Assembly (NCBI GenBank): GCA_000328365.1
Contig: KB308480.1
Coordinates: 35,586 to 99,585 of the forward strand
Reading direction: 5' to 3'
Source of the DNA: Capitella teleta
Taxonomy: Eukaryota > Annelida > Polychaeta > Capitellidae
Length of the DNA stretch: 64,000 nt
Part shown: positions 20,279-32,872 of the stretch, piece by piece
Position numbering within the stretch: position 1 is the first letter of the stretch
How the letters are laid out: each line of letters opens with the position of its first letter
The notes under the pieces: generated by a model
Seen by the model: the letters and a program-made list of their open reading frames with translations, nothing else
What the model was told of the DNA's origin: nothing
Database searches by the model: none
Position numbers and translations under genes: made by a program

Positions 20279-22169
20279 AAAAACATCAACCAGCTGCCTG
20301 ATAAGCTACTCCTGCACATATTCACGTATCTCCATCATGCTGATTTGTGCCAAATTGCCGTGGTCTGCAAGAAATGGCGGGCCATCGCTTACGACTCCAC
20401 TCTGTGGCAGAGAGTGTCCCTTCGCCCTGACCACTCAGGCCTCTCTGTGAGCCGCTTACCCTCACATACTCTCTCCCTTTCATCTCCATTTCTTCTCAGG
20501 TCAACAATATCGACTCCCTGATTTCACTGATCAGCAATCGGTTTGGGCACACACTGCGCTACATTGAGCTCTCATGCGAGCTAATCCAGGGGCCTGTTCT
20601 GCATGAGCTGTCAAACAAATGTCCCAACCTGAAGCATCTGACCCTGGATTTTGCAAGCGCCATGCAGCTGCACGACTTCAATGACCTGAACGCCTTCCCT
20701 TGTAACTTGAAGAACCTCACTATCTGCCTGTCTGAAGTCATTTTCATGGAAGGCTTCATGCGTAAAGTGTATCAGAGTCTGTCCTGCCTGGAAGTCCTGC
20801 ATCTGATTGGTTTGTTCTGCATTTGGAATAGTGCATACATGTCTGAATTATTTTCTCAGGAACTTTCGAACAAGGAGACGAAGAGGAGGAAGAAATCTAT
20901 GAAGTCATCAACATCTCAAAGATCAAAGCTCATACTCCCAACCTCAGGGTGCTTTTAATTTATTAATTCATTTTTTAGTTGCTTCAGTATTTACCCAAAC
21001 ATTTTAAGCAGGAATTAGTATCAATGGATATTATAGGAACTTGCTTTGTTCCTCAGGTTGTGAACTTGTACGGCATCAGTTTCGTTGACGACTCTCACGT
21101 TGAGCTCCTGAGCAGCAACTGTATTCACTTGGAATGCTTGGCTCTCAACTTCTGTCTTCGTGTGAAGGGAACAACGCTCAAAGTCCTGACTCAGCGATGC
21201 AAGAAGCTGCGCACTCTACTTCTCCATCATTGTGGTGAGGCGTTATTTCCTAATTTAAATATGATTCCATTTTTCTCATGATTATAACAGGAGTTGAAGA
21301 CGCTGCTATGAGGGCTGTTGAGTGGGAGAATTCAGCAATTAATGAACTTGACCTCACCTCCACTGAACTCTCTGCTGAAACCCTTCAGGATATTCTCCTA
21401 CGTATGCCTGGTTTCCAGTGGCTCGGTTTAGGATACTCTGAGTTCTTCAACGATAAGGTTCCGCCAACAATCTATTGTTCATTGAATAATTGGATTATCC
21501 TTGCAGATTCTCGAGGAGCTGCTCCGCCAAGGCAAATTGGAGAATATTCGTGCGATGGATCTGAGCCACACAGTGAGCCTCTCGGAGAACGCTATTCTCC
21601 AGCTGATTCGCCAAAAGGGCCCTCAACTCCAAGGACTCATGCTGGGTGGAAAACCCAAACTGGCCGAACAGTTCTTTCTCAATGTGATTCCCTTCCTGAA
21701 GAACATCAAGTAAAACTCACATAATGAATTAATTGGGTATCATTTGTTTTCTTCTGTCAAGGGTTTTGTCAATCGGAACAGCGTATGGCTGGTTTTTGCG
21801 CCTGAGTACTCGTGTGCACATTGATCAGATCGTGATTTGTCTTTCACAACACTGCACGAATCTGATCCGTTTAGAGGTGCAGTGGGATCCAGATACCATC
21901 CGCTATTCTGATAATAGCAGCAAATTCATCGATCAACTTAGGTATGTTACAAGGTCATGACCCCAACATGACCTAATTCTGTTGGGTTTTTTTGCAGAAT
22001 CCGTTCCCCCTGGATTCGATCACTCACTCTGAGTGATGGTGAGTATTACGAAATGGTCAAGTCGAACTTTGAGAGATCTGACAGGATGACCGTGGTTAGG
22101 ACCACCACTAATTATACCACATCAATTGTCTGCCTTCTTAATGACTACAAAGATCTCATCTTTAATTAA
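20279..22169 (+). CDS. F-box and leucine-rich-repeat protein
   Basis: Exons: 20279-20446, 20500-20809, 20860-20948, 21057-21234, 21291-21457, 21507-21709, 21762-21941, 21998-22169 (stop TAA). They join in phase to 488 residues plus stop. The first exon encodes an F-box (NQLPDKLLLHIFTYL, then VCKKWRAIAYDSTLWQ). LRR-like segments follow (CPNLKHLTLDF, LEVLHLIG, NLYGISFVDDS), and the tail is conserved-looking (DGEYYEMVKSNFER, ending DLIFN). Such proteins normally bind Skp1 and present substrates to SCF ubiquitin ligases. The 5' end is unresolved: exon 20279 must be entered in phase 0, and an exon starting at ATG 19758 could supply it through a weak donor. The donor after 20948 (GTGCTT) is also weak. 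I do not recognise the exact vertebrate orthologue. Confidence 0.85.
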
Positions 22170-22278
22170 TTGTTAATTGATTAATTAACCTTTTTTTGGT
22201 GCTCCCTGATGTGACTTTGACGTTGTTGTGCTCTTGTATTTATTTCTAATCATATTTTTTCCCTCCTTTTCCTCTCTG

Positions 22279-22317
22279 AATAAATTATTTTTAACTTTCG
22301 AGTTTTCAGTTTTTATT
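22279..22317. terminator. Convergent polyadenylation signals
   Basis: AATAAA at 22279-22284 serves the plus-strand F-box gene, 110 bp after its stop. TTTATT at 22312-22317, AATAAA on the minus strand, serves the BTB gene, 45 bp after its stop. The two 3' UTRs therefore abut or overlap by a few tens of bases. Confidence 0.7.
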
Positions 22318-22361
22318 GGCACACTGTATCAAATCAATTGATTTCAAACAATTTTGTTTTC

Positions 22362-24074
22362 TCATGTTGATGTGAAATGGAAACTGTAAGTCACAAACAG
22401 AGGAGGAATCAAGTTCTCCAGGGAGAATACCTGGAACACAAAATCAGTAATCACTAATCAGAGACCTTAACAAGGAAATTTTTGAGTTAAAGACAAATTT
22501 GATTGCACACAATAATAATGAATTGTGTTGATTGCCAGTATATGCTAACCTCACTCTTGTTAGTGTTGTTTCCCAACCCAAACTGCTGATGAAGAACTGG
22601 CGTTGAGATCGTCTCGCATTGGTTGTTTTCATCAAAATATTGGACACAGATTCTGTAATCAACATTGCGGTCAGCTCTCATTGAGAAGGTATGTCGTTCA
22701 CATTCTCTGAAAGACAGAATTGGGTCGCCTGGCTTCAGCCTCTGTGGGTGCATAAATGTACAAAGTGTTACATAACAGAGTAAGTGATTCAACTGACCTG
22801 CAAATAAAATGAGTATTTGCGAGTTGTTGTATCTTGGTTAGCTCGCAGTTCAAAGTGAAAACCATGCAGAGAAAAAACTTCAGAATGGTATTTGGGTTCC
22901 TGTAAAAAAAAAATCTGACAGTAAGAATATCTTAGATAAGTACTTTCTCACATCATCCATAATGAATCCTCTTCTAATGGATGCTGATGCAAAATCTTTC
23001 GCCAGTGACATATCACCACCATCTTGCAACTGAATATATTCATAAAATAATCAGGATCACCCTGTATGCAAATGAACTCACGGCATTATAGTGCTCTGCC
23101 AATATTTTGACGACCCACGACTGAGGAAGAATGTTCATGGTCTGCACGTCATGAATACTGCTAGCTGTGTAGAAGGAATTAATATATTATAATGAGAATT
23201 CTTAATTGAAAGATATTATTTAAGCTGCTCACTCTCTGTGATGCCGTGAAGTTTGAGAGACATGAATATGTTAATGAACGCCTCCCCTTCCTCTCTCTCA
23301 ATCAGACCGCTCGATTTAGGCAAGCTGCCAAAATAAAAGACCATCATTATAATTGAAAAATCATCGCCATTAAAATGTGAGAGTTCTTTTCACGAATAAA
23401 ATAATATATGTATATATATATATATAGCTTCGATTTCACTTGTTTCACTTTACATACCTGTTGAAGAATGTGAGAATAGTATTATAAGATGGCATGAGTT
23501 GAGTATGAGGGTTCAGTTGGAAAAAGGTCCACAGTGCAACTGTTTTAAAAACATTAAACTCGCTGTAGGTAAACAGACTGAAAAAAAAAAATAATCATTC
23601 AAATCATTTGAATATGTCAATTTTTCGCTCACCGGTTTGATTTGAGAATCTTGTGCAGCAGGTCAATTGGAACTTGACGAAGTTGCAGGCATTGTGACAA
23701 CTGTCATGAAATAGACACAAAATATCATACGACTGAGCAATAACTAGTATAAGTAATCAATACTAATCATATGCAGCGATCTATTTTAATCGAAATAAGA
23801 ACAAAATTATACATGGCACGAATTGCGACGATTGGATGGCCTAAATAGGCCTATCCATAATGTCGGCGAACATACTTTTAATTGATAGGTTACTAATACA
23901 TGGAGCAATTAACATGCAATATGAATATACTGTATGCGTGTGATTGTAAATTTGTAATGAACAAACCTTTGGAGTCAAATTAACTTCCAGCCATCGTTCA
24001 CATGCCTCCTCCAGCGCTTCTTGGTGATACTGTGGTATATAAATGGAACAAAATGACACTTCATGTAATGATCT

Positions 24075-24106
<32 letters not shown>

Positions 24107-27100
24107 GTATCTGAACCACCCCAGGTGGACGGGAAGTAAAAAAGTAAACTGTAAACATCTAACATACATTAATCATGCGCAAACACCATTTTTATACATA
24201 CTACAGAAGGTTTTTTTTTTTTTTTTTTATGTAAAATCTATCGAATAGTATCACATATTTACACGTATAGTGGAAACAGAACCAATCAGATGGATTTTTG
24301 CAATACATATTTTGTTACAGAACACGATGGTTGAAGAGGAATCATAACGCACTCGCATTCAGCCGGAGCAATCGATTATTATATGAGAGCTTAAGCGAGG
24401 CATTTTCCAGGCGCCTCTATAGCTCAGTGGCAGAGCACTGGTCTTGTAAACCAGGGGTCGGGAGTTCGATCCTCCCTGGAGGCTGTTTTTGATCGATGCT
24501 GATTTTCGTTCCCAGAATTTCGATAAATGCTTATGTTGCAATTATTCTTTTTAATGTTTATCATTAATGATTATAATTAAATTAAAATTACATATTTTGT
24601 ATAATATAATCATTACGTAAGCGTGACTGCCGGGTCCGATAGATTTACTGTAGGCCTAGCTAATGCCGCGTGAATGAAGAATATACTAGTTTAGTTATAT
24701 TATAACAGGAAATTTCCACGGAAAGTTATTCGCGGCACCAATTATTCGCGGTCGTGCCTAGGGTCGTACTAGTATAAGATCACCCAGAAATATTTCGCGG
24801 GCATCTTATTGTCCTGGTCGATTGTGACTGCGAATACAGCGAAAATTTCACGCAGCGCGAAATTTCCTGTTTTACAGCATAATTTTATGCTCATGCTGGT
24901 GATTAGGATCTTACATAGTGTAGGGCTAGCCTCCAATCATATATAGATTTAAAAGGAATCAAATATTACGACCTGACCTGCTCGCGTGGCTTCAACTATA
25001 GCAATAACATATTATACCACTGGTCGCGTTGGTCGATTGGAAGCTTGGGCGATAATTATATAGATAGATAGATAGATATTTTATTCAAGAATGGAGCACA
25101 TTCAAAGGACTGCCCCTTAGGCCATGGGGCCTGTCAACCGGAGCCGGGACAGTCCTAATTAGCTAATTAGGAAATAGATATTTAAGGGTTAACTTGAGTT
25201 GGCGAAATGAGTATTGAGATTTGAAACCCATGTTGGACGACATGCATGGTGGGGTTTTACTGCTCCACCCAACCCCTTCGGATGATATACGGGCGCCAGA
25301 ACCAACCAGAAGGCCCGGGACCGGGGTTTCCCCCTACTCTTATCGATAAATCCCAAGGGTTCTTTATCCTGCATACCACCATAGACAGTAGTACACAGCG
25401 CCCGGCCTTGTTATGCAGTTGGGCAGCACTGCAGAGTCATGCACCGAAGAATTATAATCATAACGAATTATAATTCACAATCATAACGCCCGTGGCCTGA
25501 TCGGGCTATTCGGTGCCCCTCCCATATTCGGCCAGTGAGTTCTGATCTCAATTTAACAATACGATACCTCTACACTGCATTTACATCTGATGCAGCTATA
25601 CTATATGAGTCGGTTTGATTCATTTCGATGTATTAATTGTTTAAGGAAAGAAGCCAACTGTTTCACCCGTGTTTCTGAGAACCCTGAAGCGATCAGGTTC
25701 TTCAGTTTCTATAATTGTGACAGCAACGAGATGGACAGTTTTTAAGGCCTGGTATATATTGAGCTCGTCTCCATATCTATTTATGTATGCCTCAAGATAT
25801 ATTTGTCTTGTCATTTTTAGCATAAGCAGTTAATTATAAGCACTAAAAAAAAAAAAATAGAGACCGGATTAAACCATAAATCAATGAAGACTACATTATT
25901 CGTCCGCCTGGGTGGATATCGAGACTAATTATGGATACTATGTTTGCTGTTCAGGGGTTTCTGTGTTTACGTGTATTTTAGGATTTTTGCCCGAAGCCAT
26001 GCCCGAAGGAATTCGTCGAAATTCCTCTAGTTCCTTGATTAACTAGCTGTGATCAATAATTTTGCTCTTATGTACATTTGTTAAGTGAATCAACTCAAAT
26101 TACCCAATGAACGAACCTTGACACCGACACTGTAATATTCGCAAACTGTATTGCTTCCAATCGAGTTCATCATCTTGCGACAGCATCTGAAGTGAATCAA
26201 ACCGGAAGTGAATTAATACGAATTGTTGTAAATACAAACACTCGTAAAGAAATATCAGTGAAGGCCTAATAATTAGGCCATCGGGCGTTGTACTCACCCT
26301 CGCTCAAGATCCTCAAAGCGCAGGTGATAGGCAGCAGCCAGAACGCCAACCGCATCAGACGATTCTACCTCGATGTCCTCGTGGTACAGGTTGCCAAGGG
26401 CAACGGCCAATGCTGCAAAAGAATCCGCCAATTCGTTACAAAAATACATGTACAAGATCGTAAAATCTGATAAAATTGATGCATGTTCACTTGACTAAAT
26501 AAGTTTATAATATAATGAACCTATAAGTATACGTGCTGTAATTTTCTTTGTTTCATTGGTGAATTACCTCTTTTAGAGAGGAATGGATCCTTGAGCTCAA
26601 GAGATATCGAGGTCACTTTGGTTGGCCGTTTCTTGGTCTTCTCCGGGGCTAACTCAACTCCTGTTGCATCCTGTTGGCGAAAACGATACATGTATTATTG
26701 AAACATCTGCATGCATCACAAAATTCACAATATTGCAGTGTCATAATATTCTCACCTAAGAAGGAAACGCAGTCTATTTATCGAGAATTTAGTCAAACAA
26801 CATTGTAGTCCATGGTATGTATGAGTTAATGAGTCATGCATTGCAAACCCGTATTATTTAAAATATATTTATTAGAATACTATATAATATTATAATCACG
26901 GCAATGACCAATTATGACCCTATACAGAACTCAAAGAAATTCGGATTGAGTGATCTTACAAGATTAGTACGATAATGAGATTCTCTGCAGGAGGGAAGAA
27001 TTATCTTTGTCTACCATGACCAAGATGATTTTTATTTATCAGTTGAGGATCAAATCGCCACAGAAAGGATTAATGGATTATGCAATCGAATACAAAATTA

Positions 27101-28823
27101 GGAATAAATCCGAATGTAAATTTATTTCTGCAAATGATAATTATGTTTGTGTCTTGCCTTGGACCGCGGTGAGTCTTTCTTTCTCTTTGAACCAAAAAAA
27201 TAAAATTCGGTAGACGTAATATAAGGCGGAAGGAGGTGCGTATTTAAAAACAGCATTATAAAACCCGCTAATTAGCCATTGAAAATGGATTTATATTATA
27301 CATTTATATTATAAATACAGCTACGTATTATACATATACACTCATGCGTGACTACATGTTGATACGTTTACAGACAGGTAGTCGGATCACGATAGGGTGA
27401 TCCGACTCAAAATAGCTGTGCGCGTATGGGATATCTGAAGCATTCGAACTGACCTGGTATTCACTGCTGTAGAAGCTACTTTTGCTGATGAATCCATCCA
27501 ATGATTCGGTGCTCTGTTTACTTCCAAGACCACCATCCGTCGGTTGCCCAGCGTTCTCCAGCAAATCGGACAGGGTTTGCGATTTACACAGAAACATACT
27601 GTGAAGTTCCCAGTCTAGTCCCAGACAATTCAGCAAAACGTCTGCGGGAATTAAATGGATTTATAGTATAATTAATTATACGCATTGATCGATTGCTTTG
27701 AATCATTAATTGTATTCCAAATGGCTATTCGAGTTAAATCGACTCAATTGAAACCCCCTTTATCTCCTTTAATTAACCAATCTCCAGGTTAAACAGTTTT
27801 GTGTATATTGCAATGGTACCTGGGCAGGGGGCACGTTGTCCGCGTGTTGAGTGGTACATGAATATCTCCTTTGGTTTGCTTATTTTGGTCGTGCGTGGAA
27901 CGAACCTCTTCACGGGTTTTACGCTGAAGAAATACAATGACGTCATGTGGAGCTCCCGTGCTGAGGTACATATGCACTCACGACGCTGTCTTCGTCAATG
28001 GCGGGGTTTGCACCGTCTTTGACCAGATGAAGTCGAGGGATCTCGCAGCTGTCAGGCCCATCTTCTCCGGAGTGATCGAGGGTCGATCATCGTTCATGCG
28101 AAACTTGTAAGGAGTGTCCGGATTCAGAGTCAGTAGATTCTTAGGGTTGTCAGCTGCTGAGTGTAATCGAAGGATACACATGATGAAAGATTGGGGAGGG
28201 GGGATCACCTGTCATGATCTTTAGCAGGGATCCATTGTGAGTGACATTGACGGCTTTCATCGCCTGTGATGACCCTAGAAGGTCACTCCCTAGGGATTCC
28301 GGATATCTCCATCGATTGGTGGATCCAACATGGATCCGGACGCGATTCCTCACCTCATTCGGATACTGCGTGTATGTTACCAAGTAATTAAAGCGTTAAT
28401 TATACCAGTACGTGTATGTATCACAGTCAATAATGCACAAGGCCTGGAGATGTGTGATATTGTCTACTCTATATGCATGGTGTAGCCTACATGTATAGTA
28501 TACATGTATAGTATGCATTATAAAATAAACCATACAACATGGTTGAATAAAGTGCAAGTGAACTCTGTCAGCTAGTTAAGGTGAACAGATATATGACTTA
28601 CTCTCGTCGGTTGCCTACCGTCGACTGGAACCACAGACAGTGCCGTGTATGGAGCTTCCAAGACAGACCTGAAGATTGGCAGATCACTCAATCTCAGAGT
28701 ATCCTGTTGACTAACACAACCTACGTACCTGCAATAGGAGCTGGCAGACTTCGGAACCCGAGGGGGAATGGCGGGGAAGAAGCAACTGGTGGAGCAACGA
28801 GAGAACCCGCTGACCTCAGTCAT
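22362..28823 (-). CDS. BTB-BACK domain protein, GMCL1/BTBD16-like
   Basis: Exons in transcript order: 28729-28823, 28602-28668, 28209-28365, 27982-28153, 27820-27923, 27454-27641, 26568-26670, 26298-26412, 26117-26186, 23967-24029, 23633-23700, 23458-23577, 23233-23324, 23082-23164, 22952-23029, 22798-22899, 22550-22741, 22362-22430. The sum is 1938 nt, or 645 aa from the ATG at 28823. After about 190 unassigned residues comes a BTB-like segment (CPDVLLNCLGLDWELHSMFL). A BACK-like region follows (LAVALGNLYHEDIEVESSDA, VGVLAAAYHLRFEDL, TVCEYYSVG), which resembles germ cell-less. The tail, with FSLHGFHFELRA and RLKPGDPILSFRECERHTFS, looks closer to BTBD16 from memory. Such proteins can be CUL3 adaptors, but the function here is not shown. 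The second intron position and the start are the weakest parts of the model. A 2.1-kb intron (24030-26116) holds tRNA-Thr, a small inverted-repeat element and a SINE. Confidence 0.8.
24413..24484 (+). tRNA. tRNA-Thr (anticodon TGT)
   Basis: The 72-nt cloverleaf has acceptor arm GCCTCTA/TGGAGGC with discriminator T, D-arm TAGCTCAGTGGCAGAGC, anticodon stem-loop CTGGTCTTGTAAACCAG with anticodon TGT, variable loop GGGTC, and T-arm GGGAGTTCGATCCTCCC. A T5 stretch follows directly as a Pol III terminator. There is no intron. It lies in an intron of the minus-strand BTB gene in antisense orientation. It matches the usual animal tRNA-Thr(TGT) closely. Confidence 0.97.
24704..24871. mobile_element. 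Small MITE-like inverted-repeat element
   Basis: AACAGGAAATTTC at the left end and GAAATTTCCTGTT at the right end are perfect 13-bp inverted repeats enclosing 168 bp with several inner TTCGCG/CGCGAA motifs. No target duplication is certain. It lies in the BTB gene intron. Confidence 0.6.
25241..25519 (-). mobile_element. tRNA-derived SINE, copy with its tRNA-like head mostly deleted
   Basis: Read on the minus strand it begins GGGGCACCGAATAGC, then jumps to the CCGATCAGGCCACGGGCG part and runs to the 3' end GTAAAACCCCACCATGCATG. Compared with the full copy at 36992-37333 it lacks about 75 bp that carry the Pol III boxes. Confidence 0.8.
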
Positions 28824-29236
28824 GCTGTCTGGTGTCGAGCGGCGTGTGTTGCCATGCACGCAAAGAAGAAGAAGAATTGGTCGGGTCTTATCCGCAAATT
28901 AATCGATGAGATTATCTGATCATCAGCAAGTGATTGAGTTTGGCAGCGTTAGGATCTCCGAACAGGTGTTATGAACTATTGATTGAATGAGGGTAGGACT
29001 GTAAATAAGTTTGGATATGAGTCCATTTTTCCAAGTGTCAATGTTTGTGTTCTGTTCTTCCTGCGAATGAAGTTGCGTCATGGATTTTCACTGCATTTTT
29101 AGGTTTCTCCTTCCAGCCCTTCCTCTCCTTCGGCAAACAGACCACCCGCGTGTTATCCTGTTTATATCGGCTTCTGATTATATGTTGATTTTCGATGGTT
29201 CGATGGTTCCATTAATTCTGATCTCAATCGATGTAG
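28824..29236. other. Upstream region of the BTB gene
   Basis: Probable promoter and 5' UTR of the minus-strand BTB gene. A GAAGAAGAAG stretch lies just upstream of its start codon. No other feature is visible. Confidence 0.4.
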
Positions 29237-29375
29237 GGGGCACCGAATAGCACAGTGAGTTAAACCGCTGTCTGCAATCCTACGCTGACCGTGGGGGTCG
29301 AGGTCCCGGGTTCATGACCCGATCAGGCCACGGGCGTTATGATTGTGAATTACAATTGTAATTCTTCGGTGACTC
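29237..29375 (+). mobile_element. tRNA-derived SINE, 5' half
   Basis: Matches the first 140 bp of the full SINE at 36992 (GGGGCACCGAATAGC start, box-B-like GGTTCATGACC, GGGCGTTATGATTGTG) and then stops. Ty3-type fossil sequence follows almost directly. Confidence 0.75.
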
Positions 29376-29387
29376 AGCAGTTCCATC

Positions 29388-30036
29388 AGAAGTCTTTACT
29401 GATCAGGGGCCTCAGTTTACGAGCCAAGAGTTCAAGAATTTTGCAGCCAAGTATGAATTCACTGTTACTCACTCTTCTCCTAGATATCCGCAGAGTAATG
29501 GGTTCATTGTGGCAATTGTCAATGTGGTGAAAGGCGTCATGACTAGAACACAAGACTCCGGAACAGACCTTACACTTTCAATGCTTGTGTACAGAGCCAC
29601 ACCTTAATTTAAGTCTGGAGTAGCAAGCCCGGCAGAATTGTTGAATCAGCGGAAGTTCAAAGACCTGATTCCCATCAAACAGCGACTGAATACCCAGCAA
29701 GATGATTCACGTGAAGCTATGCTCTCTGCTAAGCATACATCTCAAGAGTACTACAACGGACACGCGAAGGAACGAGAACAACTGTAAGAACTCCAACAAG
29801 TTTGGTACAAGAAAGACCCTGTTGCTCATTGGCAGAGAGGAAGCGTTGTTCAAGTCGCCGGCACCTCGAAATCATATGTGCATGGTACAGCAGACATGTG
29901 AGGTCTGCCACAGTACCAACAGACTCAGAAGATCCGTCAGACGCCACTCCCCAAGTAGAACCTGATCGTTCGAAGGATGTGCCCCGTACGTTTACAGAGA
30001 CTGGTAACGTCATCACTCGTAGTGTGGACGTGTGAG
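29388..30036 (+). mobile_element. Ty3/gypsy-type retroelement fossil, integrase region only
   Basis: Conceptual translation shows the end of an integrase core (TDQGPQFTSQEFKNF, SSPRYPQSNGF) and part of the C-terminal region. It is a short, broken remnant with several breaks; no LTR, capsid or reverse transcriptase part is visible nearby. It looks old. Confidence 0.75.
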
Positions 30037-31813
30037 CAGAAAGACCGTCAAATATACCGCCTGAGTGTTCTTGTACATTTGTATTTACGTTTACGTTCAC
30101 TCAATACTACAACACGCCCCCCCCCCTGTTTTTGTCCATTCTGATCTTTTTTTTTTCTTTGTTCGCGTGTTTTTGTTTTGACAATAAGGCTGGCTGGCCA
30201 CCTTTGGTTGAATCTGAGCTGCTGTGTATTCTACGTGTAGTCTTATCATCTCATAGGAAAACTATGTCCCAATGTACCCTAGAGAAAGTCACATTTATCC
30301 CCAGGGTCGGGGACCATTGCGACAGAAACGTTTTTCCTCCGTGTACGTGTAATGTCGAATACAACGGAAAGGGTAACCGTATACAATCAAGTACCCGATG
30401 GGATTTCGTGTGACCCTGTACTCAACCTGACAAATCGCTCTCCCGTCACATCCTTAATTTATATGATGAGGCGATGCGTATCGGGTGATCATGTCGACAG
30501 GCAACAGCTATTTTGTAATCTTATTTAGATCTTTGTTGTTATAAGTTTATTATATTCGAATCTAATGTGGAACCATTAGATGCATCCCTAGCACTGCCAT
30601 TGATCTGAGATCATTTCTGTTTTGTATGATTCACGGAAGTGTGCCAATTCTGTAATTTCTGATCCATAAAATTAATACCCTTCCATCGTCCACTCACTGA
30701 CACCAGTCAAGCACTCAGAGGATTCAGAGTTTGAGCTCACCTAAACTGGGAGCCGGCAAACGTCGATGTTTCAACTTATATAGTTCAGAAGTTTGTGCTT
30801 CTTTTGGAGATTTCCGATATACAGTGTGTCAAATGATTTGCGCGTTAATACCAAGGTTTGTCATTCTCTTTGTAATTGCTTTCAATTGTTTAACTGTTCA
30901 TTTGGGGTGGACACGTGGCAAGCATGCTTGGTAATATTTCAGATATGAGACGAGCACAAGAAAAGGTCTGACCACATAGGACTCTGATGCGAAGCACCAG
31001 TGGGGGTTGGGGCAGGGGGTGACCCCTTCGCGAGAAAATTTTCAACCTTGATATAATTCCTTCGAAGCCATTTCAGGCAACTGTAGACGGATTCCTTTAG
31101 GTTTGAACTTTGCACATATAGCAAGTTTAGAAGTTTCAGAAGCACACAAATTGAATGTTTCAGCATACAAAAAACTTGCCAATTTTCTCCACTTCTATCT
31201 AGCTGACCTGTCAAGCCAACTCCACCTCAATTTGTTTTTTGACAGATTCGCCAACAATCCTATAAAATGGTGCATCAAAAATCCTTTTTTTTGTAAAGAA
31301 TCTTTCCTTTTATAAATTCACAATAGTCAGAAGAAACTTATGCCTGATTTTTTACATAGTTTAGGAAAGCATGCATGCCTACACCAATCAAACAAATGTG
31401 GTGCAATGACAGATCACTAATTGGATAACAGCTCACGCTACTAATTGTAGAACAAATGGTGACGCCCACTGAAAACAAAATCCCGAAGCTGATTTGGGAA
31501 TTTCTGTGAAACGACTCACTCGGAAAAGTGCTCTGCACGTAGCCTTTTGCTGCGTACAGAGCCGCTCTGAACAACTCTGCATTCAAAATCTTCTACTATT
31601 GTGAAGCACCGACACTTCCAAACAACTGCACTTAGCAATGTCTCAAGAGTAAACAAATTTCTTGAGATTGATTAAAGAGTTTAAATCGGTACATTAAACC
31701 CAGACAGAGAAAAACGCAATTGCAAAGAAATCAGCATGGAAGAACGAACAAAATTAATCGTGAACACTGAAGACTTGGGTGACTGAAAGCGCTGCATTCC
31801 AATGAGCCATCAC
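30037..31813. other. Intergenic region without recognised genes
   Basis: About 1.8 kb between the Ty3-type fossil and the RPL26 3' end. It has a C-tract near 30115 and a G-rich stretch near 31007. Short open frames here have no family resemblance. Confidence 0.5.
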
Positions 31814-31819
31814 TTTATT
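31814..31819 (-). terminator. Polyadenylation signal of RPL26
   Basis: TTTATT (AATAAA on the minus strand) 41 bp past the RPL26 stop codon. Confidence 0.8.
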
Positions 31820-31859
31820 GAGAGCACAGCACTAGGCAGGGAGGATGAGGAGAATGTCT

Positions 31860-32872
31860 TTACTGTGTTTCCATAATGGTCTCTTCTGTGTGCTTGCCCT
31901 TGTCAGTAGTCTGGCGGCCACGAGCCTTGCGCTCCAGGATGCTCTTGCGATCCTTGTCCATCTTCAGTTTCACAACGACAACCTGAAACAAGAACAAAGT
32001 TAATCCTCAAATTCCTTCAAGATCAGAGGGTGTCCAGATAGAGAAAGATACGGTAAATATACAACGCAAAGCATTGTTAAACATGTTTTCACATTGCTCT
32101 ATTTTTCTTTCTAATGGGTCATCATATTTATCTATATTTGGTGTTCGAACTGAAGATCAATATTAGGTTAGGTACAAGTTGACAATGACAAATAATATGC
32201 TCAGTTAATGAGATAATGGTCGCAGCTAGTATATTTTACTGTCGCCAGTAACAGCATAAAACACATGTCAACAGAAGATGATCATAGATCAGTTTTAGCC
32301 GATTTGAGGAGGCAAACCATCCTGAATAATTGTAGTGGTAATAATATATCATGTCTGAGAGCAAACTGGATCATAGCAGCCAATCAGTGCAATGCATCTT
32401 GATTTATATTACTGTTCCAGTTTTCAAAGCTTCCAAGAATTGAATAAATTCCACACAGGCATATTGACGGTATTCGTATTAACGGATTTGATTACAGAAA
32501 AACATTACTCACTTTTGAGGGGTGGATTCCCACATGGACTGAGGCACCGTTGGCCTTCTCTCTCTGGATGCGCTCGATGTGCACGACATACTTCTTTCGG
32601 TACACCTGCACGATCTTGCCAACCTGCTGTCCCTTGTAGTGACCACGCACAACCTAAGCAGAATAAGCGTATATGCTGAAGAGACGTACGCATGGAGCAC
32701 ATACCTGGACCTCATCGTCTTTCCTGATGGGGATGCTGCGCACGTTGTACTTCTGTTTCAACTCCTTGGAGAGGGGAGCGCTCATGATCTTGCGCCTCAG
32801 GTGAGAGGGAGCATTGAAGTACCTGTTTCGGGTCTTCCTCCTGGAGGACGTCACCAGCTTGTTAATCTTCAT
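31860..32872 (-). CDS. RPL26: Large-subunit ribosomal protein eL26/uL24 (RPL26)
   Basis: Coding exons: 32705-32872, 32513-32653, 31860-31982. The sum is 432 nt, or 143 aa; human RPL26 has 145. The start is [19 protein letters not shown] and the middle contains the KOW motif ([20 protein letters not shown]). The C-terminal part [19 protein letters not shown] matches the family. It is a component of the 60S subunit near the exit tunnel. The coding part starts 4 nt after a splice acceptor (CAG/CAAG-ATG), so a non-coding first exon lies upstream. Both introns are phase 0. Confidence 0.98.

Noticed and set aside
28824-28859. Upstream extension of the BTB protein
   Set aside because: The extended frame would begin with GTG. 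The first ATG in frame is at 28823.
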